NCBI RefSeq assembly: GCF_002797325.1
Contig: NZ_KZ454938.1
Location: forward strand, 880,267-944,266
Origin: Bacillus sp. FJAT-45037
GTDB lineage: Bacteria > Bacillota > Bacilli > Bacillales > Bacillaceae_D
Reading direction: 5' to 3'
DNA length: 64,000 nucleotides
Made by a program: the position numbers and the translations under genes. Below, piece after piece: positions 1-9,390 of this stretch; position 1 is the stretch's first letter, and each line of letters begins with the position of its first letter. Below the pieces are notes generated by a model, which saw nothing but the letters and a program-made list of their open reading frames with translations, was not told where the DNA came from and searched no databases.

Positions 1-5
1 CGAGT

Positions 6-401
6 ATGGGCTTACAAGATAGAAATAAGCGCGGATTCTCTCGGCTACTCCGTTCATTTGGCTACGCTTCTGAGGGGTTAAAGCATGTGTTCTTTTATGA
101 GCAGAACATGCAAATTCATATTAGCCTCTCGGTCGTGGTAGTTCTTTTAGGGGCTTGGTTAGATGTGTCACGTATTGAATGGTTAATTATTTTACTCGTG
201 ATTAGCGGAATTTTCTCCTTAGAAATCATGAATACCGCGATTGAGAGAACCGTCGATCTTGTAACAGAGGAGTACCACCCTATCGCCAAACGAGCAAAAG
301 ACGTTGCCGCTTCGGCTGTATTCGTGTATAGTGTTTTTGCTGTCATTATTGGTTTAGTTTTGTTTATTCCTTATATTCTTGAAAAGCTATCATCTTTATA
401 A
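6..401 (+). CDS. dgkA: Undecaprenol/diacylglycerol kinase DgkA
   Basis: Small integral membrane lipid kinase that phosphorylates undecaprenol (in Gram-positives) with ATP and so feeds the cell-wall lipid carrier pool. The 131-residue protein has three hydrophobic segments (about 38-55, 58-75 and 103-123) and the family core with EIMNTAIERTVDL at 73-85, holding the conserved Glu/Asn/Glu residues of the active site. The length is normal for the Bacillus family. Only five bases precede the ATG, so the ribosome site is not visible and the start is assumed. It opens the conserved dgkA-cdd-era-recO block, here with a DUF502 gene placed before cdd. Confidence 0.9.
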   Translation: MGLQDRNKRGFSRLLRSFGYASEGLKHVFFYEQNMQIHISLSVVVVLLGAWLDVSRIEWLIILLVISGIFSLEIMNTAIERTVDLVTEEYHPIAKRAKDVAASAVFVYSVFAVIIGLVLFIPYILEKLSSL

Positions 402-445
402 AATGTATCAAATCGAGTAAGTGTACGAGAGGAGATTCTCATCAC

Positions 446-1189
446 ATGTGGAAGACATTTCAGAAGAATATTATTGCGGGAATATTGTTCCTCCTCCCAG
501 CAATTGCTACTATTTATGTTATACAGTTTCTGTTTACTCTTATTGATTCTTTTTTAGGCTCATTTGTAACGGGAATTTTAAAAGCATTGAATGTCATTTC
601 TACTGTCGATGATCGCATTTATTTTTTAGGTGTCTACACACCATTTTCTGAACGCTTACTTGGAATTGGCTTTGTATTAACCATCTTATTGCTTACGTGG
701 GTTGGTGCACTGCGGTTAAAAGGTCGAGGAATTAGAGTCCTTGATTCCATTGATCAAGCGTTTAGAAAAATACCGATTGCCAATTCCATTTATACCTCTG
801 TTGAACAAATCGTTCACGCTTTTGCTCAGGAGAGAACGTCATTTCAAAATGTGGTACTCGTCGAATACCCTAGAAAAGGACTGTATACGGTTGGGTTTCA
901 GACGGGTGAATCTAAAGAGGAAGTACAACGAGTAACTTCTAGGCAGTGTATCAACGTTTTTTTACCAACGACGCCTAACCCAACATCTGGGTGGTTGATT
1001 TTAGTGCCGAAAGAAGATGTTATTGAACTAAATATGACAGTGGAACAAGGTCTAAAGTTTATTATTTCAGGTGGTGTGGTCGTACCTCCTGATGAAGCGA
1101 GTGAAGCGGAGCAAAAAGAAGCTGTTGTTCACTCAGATGAAATGCTCGTCGAAATACGAAGTAAAAGAGAGGAAGAGAAAAATGGATAA
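446..1189 (+). CDS. DUF502 family membrane protein
   Basis: A 247-residue membrane protein of the DUF502 family, whose function is unknown. Two strong membrane segments are visible near residues 8-30 and 70-88, followed by a soluble domain with the family pattern around 95-215 (IPIANSIYTSVEQ, then VLVEYPRKG and FLPTTPNPTSGW). The start follows an AGAGGAGA ribosome site. It overlaps the cdd start by 8 bases, so the two are probably translationally coupled. From memory, B. subtilis lacks a gene at this spot, which makes this an insertion into an otherwise conserved gene order. Confidence 0.85.
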   Translation: MWKTFQKNIIAGILFLLPAIATIYVIQFLFTLIDSFLGSFVTGILKALNVISTVDDRIYFLGVYTPFSERLLGIGFVLTILLLTWVGALRLKGRGIRVLDSIDQAFRKIPIANSIYTSVEQIVHAFAQERTSFQNVVLVEYPRKGLYTVGFQTGESKEEVQRVTSRQCINVFLPTTPNPTSGWLILVPKEDVIELNMTVEQGLKFIISGGVVVPPDEASEAEQKEAVVHSDEMLVEIRSKREEEKNG

Positions 1190-1580
1190 ACAACAATTAA
1201 TGAACAAGGCTAAGGAAGCACGTGAAAATGCGTATGTTCCTTACTCAAAGTTCCAAGTCGGAGCAGCATTACTTATGGAGGATGGATCGGTTTTCAAAGG
1301 GGCAAATATTGAAAATGCATCATATGGTCTAACCAATTGTGCTGAACGTACGGCTTTGTATAAGGCGTACTCGGAAGGCAACCGGACAGTCGAAGCTATT
1401 GCCATTATCGCTGATACGGAACGACCTGTGACTCCATGTGGGGCGTGTCGTCAAGTGATGGTTGAATTAATGCCACCAAATGCAGCAGTATACTTAACAA
1501 ATTTAAAGGGTGATGTTCAGGAAATGACAGTATCAGAATTATTGCCAGGAGCATTTACAGCGGAGGATCTAAATGAATAA
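1182..1580 (+). CDS. cdd: Cytidine deaminase
   Basis: Deaminates cytidine and deoxycytidine to uridine and deoxyuridine in pyrimidine salvage. The 132-residue chain has the complete zinc site: Cys53 with catalytic Glu55 (CAER) and Cys86/Cys89 (PCGACR). Start chosen at ATG 1182 because the family begins about ten residues before [12 protein letters not shown]; the ORF stays open upstream inside the DUF502 gene. The end overlaps the era start by 8 bases, so dgkA, DUF502, cdd and era look like one tightly packed transcription unit. Confidence 0.95.
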   Translation: MDKQQLMNKAKEARENAYVPYSKFQVGAALLMEDGSVFKGANIENASYGLTNCAERTALYKAYSEGNRTVEAIAIIADTERPVTPCGACRQVMVELMPPNAAVYLTNLKGDVQEMTVSELLPGAFTAEDLNE

Positions 1581-2484
1581 TTCACCAAAAGGATTTAAAT
1601 CAGGATTTGTTTCGATTATTGGAAGACCGAATGTCGGGAAATCTACCCTACTTAATTATGTGATTGGACAAAAGATTGCCATCATGTCAGACAAGCCACA
1701 AACGACACGTAATAAAATTCAAGGTGTCTATACGAGCAATGAATCGCAAGTTGTCTTTATTGATACACCTGGAATCCACAAGCCTAAACATAAGCTCGGT
1801 GACTTTATGATGAAAGTTGCACAAAACACTTTGCGTGGAGTCGACCTTGTATTATACGTGGTGGATGCTGGTGAAGCGTTTGGTAGTGGTGAGGAATATA
1901 TTATTGAACGCCTAAAAGAAACGTCAACACCCGTCTTTCTAGTCATCAACAAAATTGATAAAGTGAAGTCAGATGATTTACTTGGCATTATTGAAACATA
2001 CCGCACAAAGTATGATTTCACGGAAGTCATTCCGGTTTCGGCATTACAAGGAAGTAATGTGCCGACGTTAATGGAACAAATTATCGGCCATCTTGACGAA
2101 GGACCACAATACTACCCAAGCGATCAAGTCACCGATCACCCAGAGCGCTTTATTGTAGCAGAATTAATTAGAGAGAAAGTGCTTCATGTGACTCGCGAAG
2201 AAGTGCCACATTCCATTGCTGTTGACATCGAGCAAATGAAAAAACGTGACAATGACGTGATCTACATCGGAGCTACCGTCATCGTCGAAAGGAATTCACA
2301 AAAAGGAATTGTCATCGGCAAACAAGGCAGCCTCCTTCGTGAAGTAGGAAAACGCGCACGAGCCGACATCGAAACTCTACTAGGCTCAAAAGTCTACCTA
2401 GAGCTATGGGTCAAAGTCCAAAAAGACTGGCGCAACAAACCAAGCCACCTAAGAGACCTAGGCTTCAGAGACGAAGAATATTAA
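1573..2484 (+). CDS. era: GTPase Era
   Basis: Essential small GTPase that binds 16S rRNA near the anti-Shine-Dalgarno end and takes part in 30S maturation. The 303-residue protein shows the P-loop GRPNVGKS (17-24), the DTPG switch II motif near 64-67, NKID near 126-129, and a C-terminal KH domain whose [19 protein letters not shown] segment (about 250-268) is the RNA-binding turn. Length is normal. The gene overlaps cdd. Its 3' end runs into the modular repeat element beginning at about 2488, so that element is probably transcribed as part of the era 3' region. Confidence 0.97.
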   Translation: MNNSPKGFKSGFVSIIGRPNVGKSTLLNYVIGQKIAIMSDKPQTTRNKIQGVYTSNESQVVFIDTPGIHKPKHKLGDFMMKVAQNTLRGVDLVLYVVDAGEAFGSGEEYIIERLKETSTPVFLVINKIDKVKSDDLLGIIETYRTKYDFTEVIPVSALQGSNVPTLMEQIIGHLDEGPQYYPSDQVTDHPERFIVAELIREKVLHVTREEVPHSIAVDIEQMKKRDNDVIYIGATVIVERNSQKGIVIGKQGSLLREVGKRARADIETLLGSKVYLELWVKVQKDWRNKPSHLRDLGFRDEEY

Positions 2485-2487
2485 AAG

Positions 2488-2790
2488 AAAAGCGGAAGCG
2501 ACTGTTCTGGAATGAGGGAAAACTAGGGGAAGCCAAAAGAAGTCGCTTTTTGACTTCGTTGGATTCACCGGGTTTACCCGAATTCCAAGGAGCTGCAGCT
2601 AGACAGAAAAGCGGAAGGGCTCGTTTAGTGGCGTATAAAATGGAGTACGGTGACCGAGATAAAGGAAACACAGAGAACGCAGTGATCTGATGTTGACTTA
2701 TCGACCGAGGCGAACGGAATTTTACTAGCCACTGAGCCCAGCAGCTAGACAAGAAAAGCGGAGGTTGCCGTTAAGAGGCGTCATGCAAAT
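2488..2790 (+). repeat. Composite intergenic element copy 1: three head-to-tail modules
   Basis: Three modules, each starting with AGAAAAGCGGA (2488, 2605 and 2752) and the first two closing with AGCTAGACA or AGCTAGAC. Module 2 folds: GGGCTC (2617-2622) plus AGTGG (2627-2631) pair with CCACT (2729-2733) plus GAGCCC (2734-2739). The same element lies in opposite orientation at 22.7-23.0 kb with compensating base changes. The ORFs predicted across it are not conserved-looking proteins. From memory, similar AAAAGCGGAAG...AGCTAGACA repeats are widespread between genes in Bacillaceae; this was not checked. Confidence 0.8.
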
Positions 2791-2799
2791 GTAATTTCC

Positions 2800-2925
2800 A
2801 TTTCCTTACTGCATTTGCGCGAAAACGTGTCTGATTTGCGCGGAAACGTATGAGATTTGCTCGAAAAAGCTAAATACTCGCGCGGAAATGGATACTTTCT
2901 GCGCGAAAACTTTCTCAGGAAGCTA
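2800..2925 (+). repeat. TTTGCGCGAAA tandem array, copy 1
   Basis: Five degenerate units of about 20-24 nt follow the modules directly. Each has a core like TTTGCGCGAAAAC, TTTGCGCGGAAAC, TTTGCTCGAAAAA, CGCGCGGAAAT or CTGCGCGAAAAC and ends in variable A/T-rich sequence. The core is the only constant part. Similar arrays follow the related modules near 22.6 kb and 25.9 kb with the same order and orientation relative to the modules. Confidence 0.75.
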
Positions 2926-2947
2926 CATGTAGTCTAAAATTAGTCGT

Positions 2948-2978
2948 AGCGGCAGCTCAAACGTCGCTTTTTTTCCAT
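2948..2978 (+). terminator. Terminator-like hairpin after the repeat element
   Basis: AGCGGC (2948-2953) pairs with GTCGCT (2963-2968) and a run of T follows. It could end era transcripts that have read through the repeat element. Confidence 0.5.
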
Positions 2979-3014
2979 TCAACTGAATTGTAACAAAAAA
3001 GAAATCATATTTTC

Positions 3015-3047
3015 ACAATGGCTGGGCGTATAGCCATTGTTTTTTTA
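3015..3047 (+). terminator. Rho-independent terminator upstream of yqzL
   Basis: ACAATGGCT (3015-3023) pairs perfectly with AGCCATTGT (3032-3040) across an 8-nt loop, followed by a run of seven or more T. This is the stronger of the two hairpins in the era-yqzL gap and separates the era unit from yqzL-recO. Confidence 0.8.
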
Positions 3048-3213
3048 TATGGAAACGATTAATATGAAAGCAGTAAGTGTTTCTTCAAAAATATGACAAC
3101 GCCTCTTTGTCAAGTTGATGAAATTAACAATTATTCCTTAACATGATTTGTACAAACAAGGTCAACCTAGAAGTACAGGGCGTTAAAGTCTTGAGAGAAA
3201 GGTGGAATCTGAG

Positions 3214-3360
3214 ATGCTCGATTTTTCCTGGAAGGTTTTTTCAATGACTGGCAACTTGGATACGTATTTATTAATGAAAGAGCTTGAGCGCGATTCTGAT
3301 GATGAGTCAAGCCAAGAAGACGTTGATGCTATGGACACGTTAGACGCTCCCACTCATTGA
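3214..3360 (+). CDS. yqzL: YqzL family small protein
   Basis: A 48-residue protein beginning MLDFSWKVFSMTGNLDTYLL, the hallmark of the YqzL family that sits between era and recO in Bacillus. The N-terminal half is conserved; the C-terminal half is acidic. Function is unknown. Start is ATG 3214 after the purine-rich GAAAGGTGGAATCTGAG. It is followed by recO after a 37-base gap. Family and synteny both support the call. Confidence 0.85.
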   Translation: MLDFSWKVFSMTGNLDTYLLMKELERDSDDESSQEDVDAMDTLDAPTH

Positions 3361-3397
3361 TCTTGTTTGTTCTAATATGAAGACGTGGTGAGTAGCT

Positions 3398-4153
3398 ATG
3401 ATGCAAAAAGTAGAAGCTGTTGTCATTCGAACAACAGATTATGGTGAATCGAATAAAATTGTTACGTTATACACGAGAGAAAATGGTAAGGTCGGCGTCA
3501 TGGCACGTGGAGCGAAAAAACCTAAAAGTCGTCTCGCTGCTGTTTCCCAACTTTTTATTCACGGTCTCTTCTTGTTCCAAAGGAGCGGTGGACTAGGTAC
3601 GTTAAATCAAGCGGAGATGATCTCGTCTTTCAAAGAAATAAGAAGTGATCTTTTCTTGGCTGCCTATGCGACCTATATGGTTGAAATGGTGGATAAGCTA
3701 ACGGATGAGAAAGAACCGAACGAACCGCTCTTTAATCTTTTACAACAAACATTGATGTATCTTGATGAAGGAATTGACCCAGATGTGTTGCTTCGTATTT
3801 TTGAAATGAAAATGATGGCCGTTGCCGGTATTTCGCCTGAGCTTGATCAATGTGCAAGTTGCGGTGATACTGACATTCCAACGGGCTTTTCCATTGTGCA
3901 AGCTGGTTTTTTATGCAAAAAATGCATGCATAAAGATGAACGAGCCTTTTGGATAACTCCTCATACAGCAAGGTTGTTACGATTGTTTTATTATATGGAC
4001 ATGAATCGTTTAGGTCAGATTTCTTTAAAAGATGAAACAAAACGTGAATTGAAATTGATTATCCAATCGTATTATGATGAATATTCTGGTTTAACTTTAA
4101 AATCCAAACGTTTTCTCGAACAACTAGAAAAAATGGGCGATTTTAAAGGGTGA
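3398..4153 (+). CDS. recO: DNA repair protein RecO
   Basis: RecO binds single-stranded DNA and loads RecA in the RecFOR pathway. The 251-residue protein has the N-terminal OB fold (about 1-80, starting QKVEAVVIRTTDYGESNKIV) and a C-terminal helical domain with a four-cysteine zinc site, CASCGD near 149-154 and CKKC near 171-174. Two ATGs are adjacent (3398 and 3401); either could serve. Length is normal. It lies after yqzL and upstream of the glycine T-box. Confidence 0.96.
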   Translation: MMQKVEAVVIRTTDYGESNKIVTLYTRENGKVGVMARGAKKPKSRLAAVSQLFIHGLFLFQRSGGLGTLNQAEMISSFKEIRSDLFLAAYATYMVEMVDKLTDEKEPNEPLFNLLQQTLMYLDEGIDPDVLLRIFEMKMMAVAGISPELDQCASCGDTDIPTGFSIVQAGFLCKKCMHKDERAFWITPHTARLLRLFYYMDMNRLGQISLKDETKRELKLIIQSYYDEYSGLTLKSKRFLEQLEKMGDFKG

Positions 4154-4204
4154 AGCTTGTTGACAGAGAAGATGAGTTTTTAGTATGATGCTAGTATTAT
4201 GATA

Positions 4205-4420
4205 TGATGCTTAGACGGAAAGAAGTACGGTTAAATCCTGTTGAAAGCGAACCTAGGATGGTGAGAGCTAGGGCAACAGTTTAATCAGAAGGCATTCCTG
4301 AGCATAGACGGTGAAAGTGATTTGACTTGCGCGCAAGTTGAATAAGTAGGGTGGAACCGCGGGAAAAACTCTCGTCCCTATGTCGAAAGCTATTCGGCAT
4401 AAGGACGAGAGTTTTTTTGT
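4205..4420 (+). promoter_or_regulatory. Glycine T-box riboswitch of glyQS
   Basis: The leader carries the T-box sequence GGGTGGAACCGCG (4350-4362). Its TGGA (4352-4355) can pair with an uncharged tRNA 3' end of the form UCCA, matching U73 of tRNA-Gly. A GGC triplet at 4291-4293 followed by A is a plausible glycine specifier codon. The terminator half is ACTCTCGTCC with GGACGAGAGT (4368-4412), then a T run. High uncharged tRNA-Gly should favour the antiterminator and expression of glyQS. The exact 5' end is an estimate. Confidence 0.93.
4366..4420 (+). terminator. T-box-controlled terminator
   Basis: A long stem ACTCTCGTCC/GGACGAGAGT with an inner TATGTCG/CGGCATA stem is followed by seven T. 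It overlaps the T-box antiterminator region, as expected for a transcriptional T-box switch. Confidence 0.9.
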
Positions 4421-4477
4421 TTTTCCTACGTTTTTCTTTCCCGTCTAGACGTATATAACCTTGAAGGAGGAATCACG

Positions 4478-5368
4478 ATGAACGTGCAAACGATGATTTT
4501 GACATTGCAAGAATTTTGGTCAAAGCAAAACTGTATGATCATGCAAGCGTATGATACTGAAAAAGGGGCAGGGACGATGAGTCCATTTACCCTTCTTAGA
4601 ACAATTGGCCCTGAGCCGTGGAATGTGGCGTATGTGGAGCCTTCCCGTCGTCCTGCTGATGGAAGATACGGGGAGAACCCGAACCGTTTATACCAGCATC
4701 ACCAATTCCAAGTCATTATGAAGCCTTCCCCAACCAATATTCAAGAGCTTTACTTAGATAGTTTACGCGCTCTTGGCATTGATCCTTTAAAGCATGATAT
4801 TCGCTTTGTTGAGGATAACTGGGAGAATCCAACATTAGGATGTGCTGGTCTTGGTTGGGAAGTTTGGTTAGATGGGATGGAAATTACGCAATTTACGTAC
4901 TTCCAACAAGTGGGTGGAATCGAAGCCAATCCTGTTTCTGCAGAAATTACATACGGACTCGAGCGTCTTGCTTCCTACATCCAAGATAAAGAAAATGTCT
5001 TTGATCTTGAATGGGTAGAAGGATTTACGTACGGAGACATTTTCAAACAACCAGAGTATGAGCATTCAAAATACACATTTGAAGTATCAGACAGCCAAAT
5101 GTTGTTCTCTCTATTTGGTACGTACGAGCAAGAAGCAAAACGTGCGCTAGATGAAAACCTTGTGTTTCCAGCGTATGATTACATCTTAAAATGTTCACAT
5201 ACATTTAATCTACTCGATGCACGCGGAGCGATTTCTGTAACTGAACGAACGGGCTATATTGGACGAGTTCGTAATTTAGCTCGTACGGCTGCGAAATTGT
5301 ATTATAACGAACGTGAACGTTTAGGTTTTCCAATGTTAAAAAAGAAGGAGAATGCAGATCATGAGTAA
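4478..5368 (+). CDS. glyQ: Glycine--tRNA ligase alpha subunit
   Basis: Catalytic alpha subunit of the bacterial alpha2beta2 glycyl-tRNA synthetase, which activates glycine with ATP and charges tRNA-Gly. The 296-residue protein begins [18 protein letters not shown] and contains the class II core [20 protein letters not shown] (about 50-69). Start ATG 4478 follows GAAGGAGGAA. Length is typical. It overlaps glyS by 8 bases and is controlled by the T-box in its leader. Confidence 0.97.
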   Translation: MNVQTMILTLQEFWSKQNCMIMQAYDTEKGAGTMSPFTLLRTIGPEPWNVAYVEPSRRPADGRYGENPNRLYQHHQFQVIMKPSPTNIQELYLDSLRALGIDPLKHDIRFVEDNWENPTLGCAGLGWEVWLDGMEITQFTYFQQVGGIEANPVSAEITYGLERLASYIQDKENVFDLEWVEGFTYGDIFKQPEYEHSKYTFEVSDSQMLFSLFGTYEQEAKRALDENLVFPAYDYILKCSHTFNLLDARGAISVTERTGYIGRVRNLARTAAKLYYNERERLGFPMLKKKENADHE

Positions 5369-7442
5369 ACGCGATTTTCTATTTGAGCTTGGTCTAGAGG
5401 AGTTGCCAGCACGATTTGTGACGGACTCGATGAATCAACTGAAAGATAAAGTGACGACTTGGTTACAAGAACAACGCCTATCTTATGACGCGATTGAAGC
5501 ATTTTCAACACCACGCCGTCTAGGGTTATTAATCACAGGTTTAGTAGAGAAACAACCGGATGTTGAGGCGGAGGCGAAAGGGCCGGCTAAAAAGATTGCA
5601 AAAGACGCGGACGGAAATTGGTCTAAAGCAGCTCAAGGCTTTGCAAGAGGTCAAGGCGTATCAACGGATGATCTATTTTTCCAAGAGTTAAAAGGGGTCG
5701 AATATGTGTATGCGAAAACATTCACAGCCGGAAAAGAGACTGCCTTGCTGCTGCCGCAATTAAAAGAATTGATTACATCCATGCATTTCCCGAAAAACAT
5801 GCGCTGGAACGAGTATGATCTACGGTTTGCTCGTCCGATTCAATGGATGGTTGCGTTGTACGGTCAAGAAGTGATTCCATTTGAGATTACAGATGTGAAA
5901 ACAGGAAACACGACACGTGGTCACCGCTTCTTAGGAGATGTTGTGACACTTGATACACCGGCTGATTATGAAACGACGTTACTAGGCCAATACGTCATTG
6001 CTAGACCAGAGGAACGCAAGCGTGCGATTCGCAATCAATTAGAATCGATGACAGAGGGCAACGGCTGGGTCATTCCAGTTGATGAAGATCTTCTTGAAGA
6101 AGTAACGAATCTTGTAGAATACCCAACGGCTTTATCAGGTAGCTACGATGAGTCATTCCTTGAAATTCCGAAAGAAGTGTTAATTACATCGATGCGTGAA
6201 CATCAACGTTACTTCCCTGTTCAAGATGACTTAGGTCAATTGCTTCCTCATTTTGTGACTGTACGTAATGGGGATCATCAGCACCTTGAAAATGTAGCAA
6301 AAGGAAATGAAAAGGTTCTACGTGCTCGCCTATCTGATGCGGCGTTCTTCTTTGCCGAAGATCAAAAACTTCAGATAAAAGATGCGTTATCACGCTTAGA
6401 AAACATTGTCTATCATGAAGACCTTGGATCCATTGCTGATAAAGTACGTCGAGTTCGTCAAAGTACAGAAGCGATTAGCCGAATGGTTGGTCTTAACGCT
6501 GCGGATCAAAAAGTGACAGACCGTGTTGCTGAGATTGCAAAATTTGATCTTGTCACGCAAATGGTCAATGAGTTCCCTGAGTTACAAGGTCGAATGGGTG
6601 AGGTGTATGCGGAGTTAAACGGTGAATCAAAAGAAGTGACGATCGGAATTAATGAACATTATCAACCGAAGTTCGCAGGAGATAAGAGCCCCACGACAAA
6701 AGTTGGGACGGTCGTAAGTTTAGCGGATAAGCTAGACACGATTGTTACTTGTTTTGCCATTGGTCTTATTCCGACAGGTTCACAAGATCCCTATGCCCTT
6801 AGAAGACAAGCAGCTGGAATTGTACAAATGGTCAATGAGTATGAGCTAAATGTAACGATCCAAGATCTTGTAGAAGCAAGCTTAAATGTAGCCGAAGATC
6901 GCGGTTTATTAAAGCGTGATCGGGTGGACATTGTTCGTGATGTGATTGAATTCTTCACGTTGCGTGTGAAAAATGCCTTGCAAGAAAAAGGGATTCGCTA
7001 TGATGTGATTGACGCGGTGATGACAGGTGAGCCGATCCATGTACCAACGACAGTGAAAAAGGCACAGCTTCTCATGCAACAAGTTAATGAAGAGTCATTT
7101 AAGAAAATGGTGGAGGCGCTTAGTCGTGTAACAAACATTGCTAAAAAAGCAGAAACAACAGCCTCTCCAACTGTAGATTTATTCGAGAAAGAACAAGAGC
7201 ATGCATTATTTACTAGCTACCAACAAGCTGAAAAAGACGTGCACCTAGCATTGGAAAAGGGAGATGTCGAGGCAGCTTTTACTAGTCTTGCAGCGATTGA
7301 ACCTGTTATTCATGCATACTTTGATCATATTATGGTCATGGCTGAAGATGCAAAAATTAAAGCCAATCGCCTGGCTCAAATGAAGGAATTATCATCTGTC
7401 ATTCGCGCGTTTGCTAACTTCCAATCGATTGTATTTAGCTAA
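5361..7442 (+). CDS. glyS: Glycine--tRNA ligase beta subunit
   Basis: Beta subunit of the heterotetrameric glycyl-tRNA synthetase; it recognises tRNA and carries an HD-like and an anticodon-binding region. The 693-residue protein starts [20 protein letters not shown], a typical family N-terminus. ATG 5361 was preferred over an in-frame ATG at 5352 because the AAGGAG site (5345-5350) is spaced correctly for 5361. The ATGA overlap with glyQ implies coupled translation in equal amounts. C-terminal sequence and length look intact. Confidence 0.96.
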   Translation: MSKRDFLFELGLEELPARFVTDSMNQLKDKVTTWLQEQRLSYDAIEAFSTPRRLGLLITGLVEKQPDVEAEAKGPAKKIAKDADGNWSKAAQGFARGQGVSTDDLFFQELKGVEYVYAKTFTAGKETALLLPQLKELITSMHFPKNMRWNEYDLRFARPIQWMVALYGQEVIPFEITDVKTGNTTRGHRFLGDVVTLDTPADYETTLLGQYVIARPEERKRAIRNQLESMTEGNGWVIPVDEDLLEEVTNLVEYPTALSGSYDESFLEIPKEVLITSMREHQRYFPVQDDLGQLLPHFVTVRNGDHQHLENVAKGNEKVLRARLSDAAFFFAEDQKLQIKDALSRLENIVYHEDLGSIADKVRRVRQSTEAISRMVGLNAADQKVTDRVAEIAKFDLVTQMVNEFPELQGRMGEVYAELNGESKEVTIGINEHYQPKFAGDKSPTTKVGTVVSLADKLDTIVTCFAIGLIPTGSQDPYALRRQAAGIVQMVNEYELNVTIQDLVEASLNVAEDRGLLKRDRVDIVRDVIEFFTLRVKNALQEKGIRYDVIDAVMTGEPIHVPTTVKKAQLLMQQVNEESFKKMVEALSRVTNIAKKAETTASPTVDLFEKEQEHALFTSYQQAEKDVHLALEKGDVEAAFTSLAAIEPVIHAYFDHIMVMAEDAKIKANRLAQMKELSSVIRAFANFQSIVFS

Positions 7443-7547
7443 TTAAATCGCCTACTTTGAAGGAATTATGCATGATATGTGCAAAAAGTAGATCATTTAG
7501 TATATAATATTGAGCATAAAGCATAACACATTTGTGTGTTGAAGGCG

Positions 7548-8192
7548 GTGGACACAATCGAACTCACAAATCGGCAAGAATTTATTGTAAGCATTGTGAA
7601 AGAAAATGGACCAATTACAGGTGAGCAAATTGCAGAACGTCTTTCACTTACGCGTGCGACGCTCCGTCCTGATTTAGCGATTCTAACGATGGCAGGATAT
7701 TTGGATGCTAGACCGCGAGTGGGTTATTTCTATACGGGAAAAACAGGCGCTCAATTACTTGGGGATAAGGTCAAAAATATTACAGTTGAGCACTATCAAT
7801 CAAGACCGATTGTCGTGCTAGAATCATCTTCAGTGTATGATGCGATTTGTACGATGTTCCTTGAGGATGTTGGGACGTTGTTTGTTACAGATAAACGCAC
7901 GTCACTCGTTGGTGTGCTCTCAAGAAAAGATCTGTTACGAGCTAGTCTTGGAAAACAGGCCTTAGAATCGATCCCTGTTAGTATTATCATGACAAGAATG
8001 CCAAACATCACGGTGTGCAAACAAGATGACTTAATTATCGAAGTTGCAAAAAAGCTGATCAGTAAGCAGATTGATGGGTTGCCCATTGTACAAGAAGTTG
8101 ATTTTGGATCAGGTTATGAAGTGGTTGGTAGAATTACAAAAACAAATATTACTTCGCTGCTCGTAGATTTAGCAAATGATGAAACAATCTAG
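7548..8192 (+). CDS. ccpN: Transcriptional repressor CcpN (HTH plus two CBS domains)
   Basis: Represses gluconeogenic genes such as gapB and pckA when glucose is present. The product has an N-terminal winged helix (about 1-60; NGPITGEQIAERLSLTRATL) and two CBS domains (about 75-210) that sense a small ligand. Alignment by eye with B. subtilis CcpN from memory places the first codon at GTG 7548, but the reading frame is open from GTG 7536 and no well-spaced ribosome site decides it. A TATAAT lies at about 7502-7507. The gene immediately precedes yqfL, its usual functional partner. Confidence 0.9.
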   Translation: MDTIELTNRQEFIVSIVKENGPITGEQIAERLSLTRATLRPDLAILTMAGYLDARPRVGYFYTGKTGAQLLGDKVKNITVEHYQSRPIVVLESSSVYDAICTMFLEDVGTLFVTDKRTSLVGVLSRKDLLRASLGKQALESIPVSIIMTRMPNITVCKQDDLIIEVAKKLISKQIDGLPIVQEVDFGSGYEVVGRITKTNITSLLVDLANDETI

Positions 8193-8216
8193 GGAAGCAC
8201 CAGATACGAGGAGGTA

Positions 8217-9041
8217 ATGATGGAAGAATTCAAGCAACGCCCTGTTGTGTATGTTGTCTCAGACTCTGTAGGGGAAACTGCTGAGTTAGTTGTGAAAGCT
8301 GCTGCGAGCCAATTTAATGGTGCAGGGGTTGAAGTTCGTCGAATTCCTTATGTGGAAGACCAAGGAACGATTGATGAAATCATCTATTTAGCTTCTCGCG
8401 CTAATGCATTGATTGCTTTTACGTTAGTTGTGCCGGAAATTAAGAATTATTTAATTGAAAGAGCGGCACAAGAAAACGTAGAAACGGTAGATATCATTGG
8501 ACCGATGTTAAACAAGATAGAAACGTTGACAGGTAAACAACCTAGGTATGAACCAGGGCTTGTTTATCGATTAGATGAGGATTACTTCCGAAAAGTGGAA
8601 GCGATCGAGTTTGCTGTTAAGTATGATGATGGCCGTGACCCAAGAGGCATTGTCCGAGCTGATGTTGTACTTATCGGTGTATCAAGAACGTCTAAAACGC
8701 CATTATCACAATACTTAGCTCATAAGCGCTTAAAAGTTGCCAATGTTCCACTCGTTCCAGAAGTGGAACCGCCGCAGGAATTATTTAAAATCTCTGCTAA
8801 AAAATGTATCGGCCTAAAGATTAGTCCTGAAAAATTAAATGATATTCGTGCGGAGCGACTAAAAGCACTAGGGTTAAAACCTCAAGCGAATTACGCGAAT
8901 ATCGAACGTATTAAAGAAGAACTTGAGTTTGCTGAAAATGTCATGAACCGCATCGGTTGTCCTGTCATTGATGTATCCAATAAGGCTGTTGAAGAAACAG
9001 CTAACTTAATCTCAAGCATGTTTCAACGTAATAAGGCATAA
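8217..9041 (+). CDS. yqfL: Pyruvate phosphate dikinase regulatory protein (YqfL, DUF299)
   Basis: Member of the bifunctional Ser/Thr kinase and phosphorylase family that controls pyruvate phosphate dikinase or PEP synthase. The 274-residue protein has the N-terminal [13 protein letters not shown] signature and the P-loop [11 protein letters not shown] near 154-164. Two ATGs are adjacent (8217 and 8220); the GAGGAGG site is better placed for 8220. In B. subtilis the ccpN partner YqfL modulates CcpN activity, and the 24-base spacing to ccpN fits that link. Confidence 0.92.
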   Translation: MMEEFKQRPVVYVVSDSVGETAELVVKAAASQFNGAGVEVRRIPYVEDQGTIDEIIYLASRANALIAFTLVVPEIKNYLIERAAQENVETVDIIGPMLNKIETLTGKQPRYEPGLVYRLDEDYFRKVEAIEFAVKYDDGRDPRGIVRADVVLIGVSRTSKTPLSQYLAHKRLKVANVPLVPEVEPPQELFKISAKKCIGLKISPEKLNDIRAERLKALGLKPQANYANIERIKEELEFAENVMNRIGCPVIDVSNKAVEETANLISSMFQRNKA

Positions 9042-9044
9042 CAA

Positions 9045-9080
9045 AGAGGCACCTTTTTAAAAAAAGGTGCCTCTATTATG
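9045..9080 (+). terminator. Rho-independent terminator after yqfL
   Basis: AGAGGCACCTTTTT pairs with AAAAAGGTGCCTCT across a very short A-rich loop. It ends the ccpN-yqfL unit. Confidence 0.85.
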
Positions 9081-9390
9081 TTACTAGGTCTTGGTATTCA
9101 TTTCTAATTTTGCCTGTCAGTAAAATAATACTAGTCAAACCATTGAAAGTTCCGTATAATAAAGAATTGTGTTCTTATTTGAAGCGTCTTTTGTTCTTGA
9201 TTGGAAAAAAGAACATATAAATTTAAAAAGTCAAGACTTTTTCTTGTTTTTTTGGTAATGATAGTAAAGGAGAATGTGTATAAATAGCATATTGATGAAA
9301 AAAACGCTGGAATTCGTAACATTCGACAAAAAACAGCTAAATTCTTTAAAATGTATGCAGGAAATTAGAAGGAGATGTTGAATTCAAGTT
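9081..9390 (+). other. AT-rich gap before yqxD
   Basis: About 310 bases without a convincing gene. It contains a short palindrome AAAAAGTCAAGACTTTTT near 9219-9237 followed by T-rich sequence, and several A/T-rich hexamers that could serve as promoters for yqxD-dnaG-sigA, none decisive. Nothing else recognised. Confidence 0.4.

Noticed and set aside
2406-2752. Two ORFs of about 95 residues on opposite strands over the era 3' end and repeat modules
   Set aside because: Both lie mainly within the repeat element; residues change freely between element copies and no ribosome site is present.
2800-2925. CRISPR array
   Set aside because: Units are only about 21 nt with a conserved core of about 10 bases, there are no unique spacers of regular length, and no cas genes are in the window.
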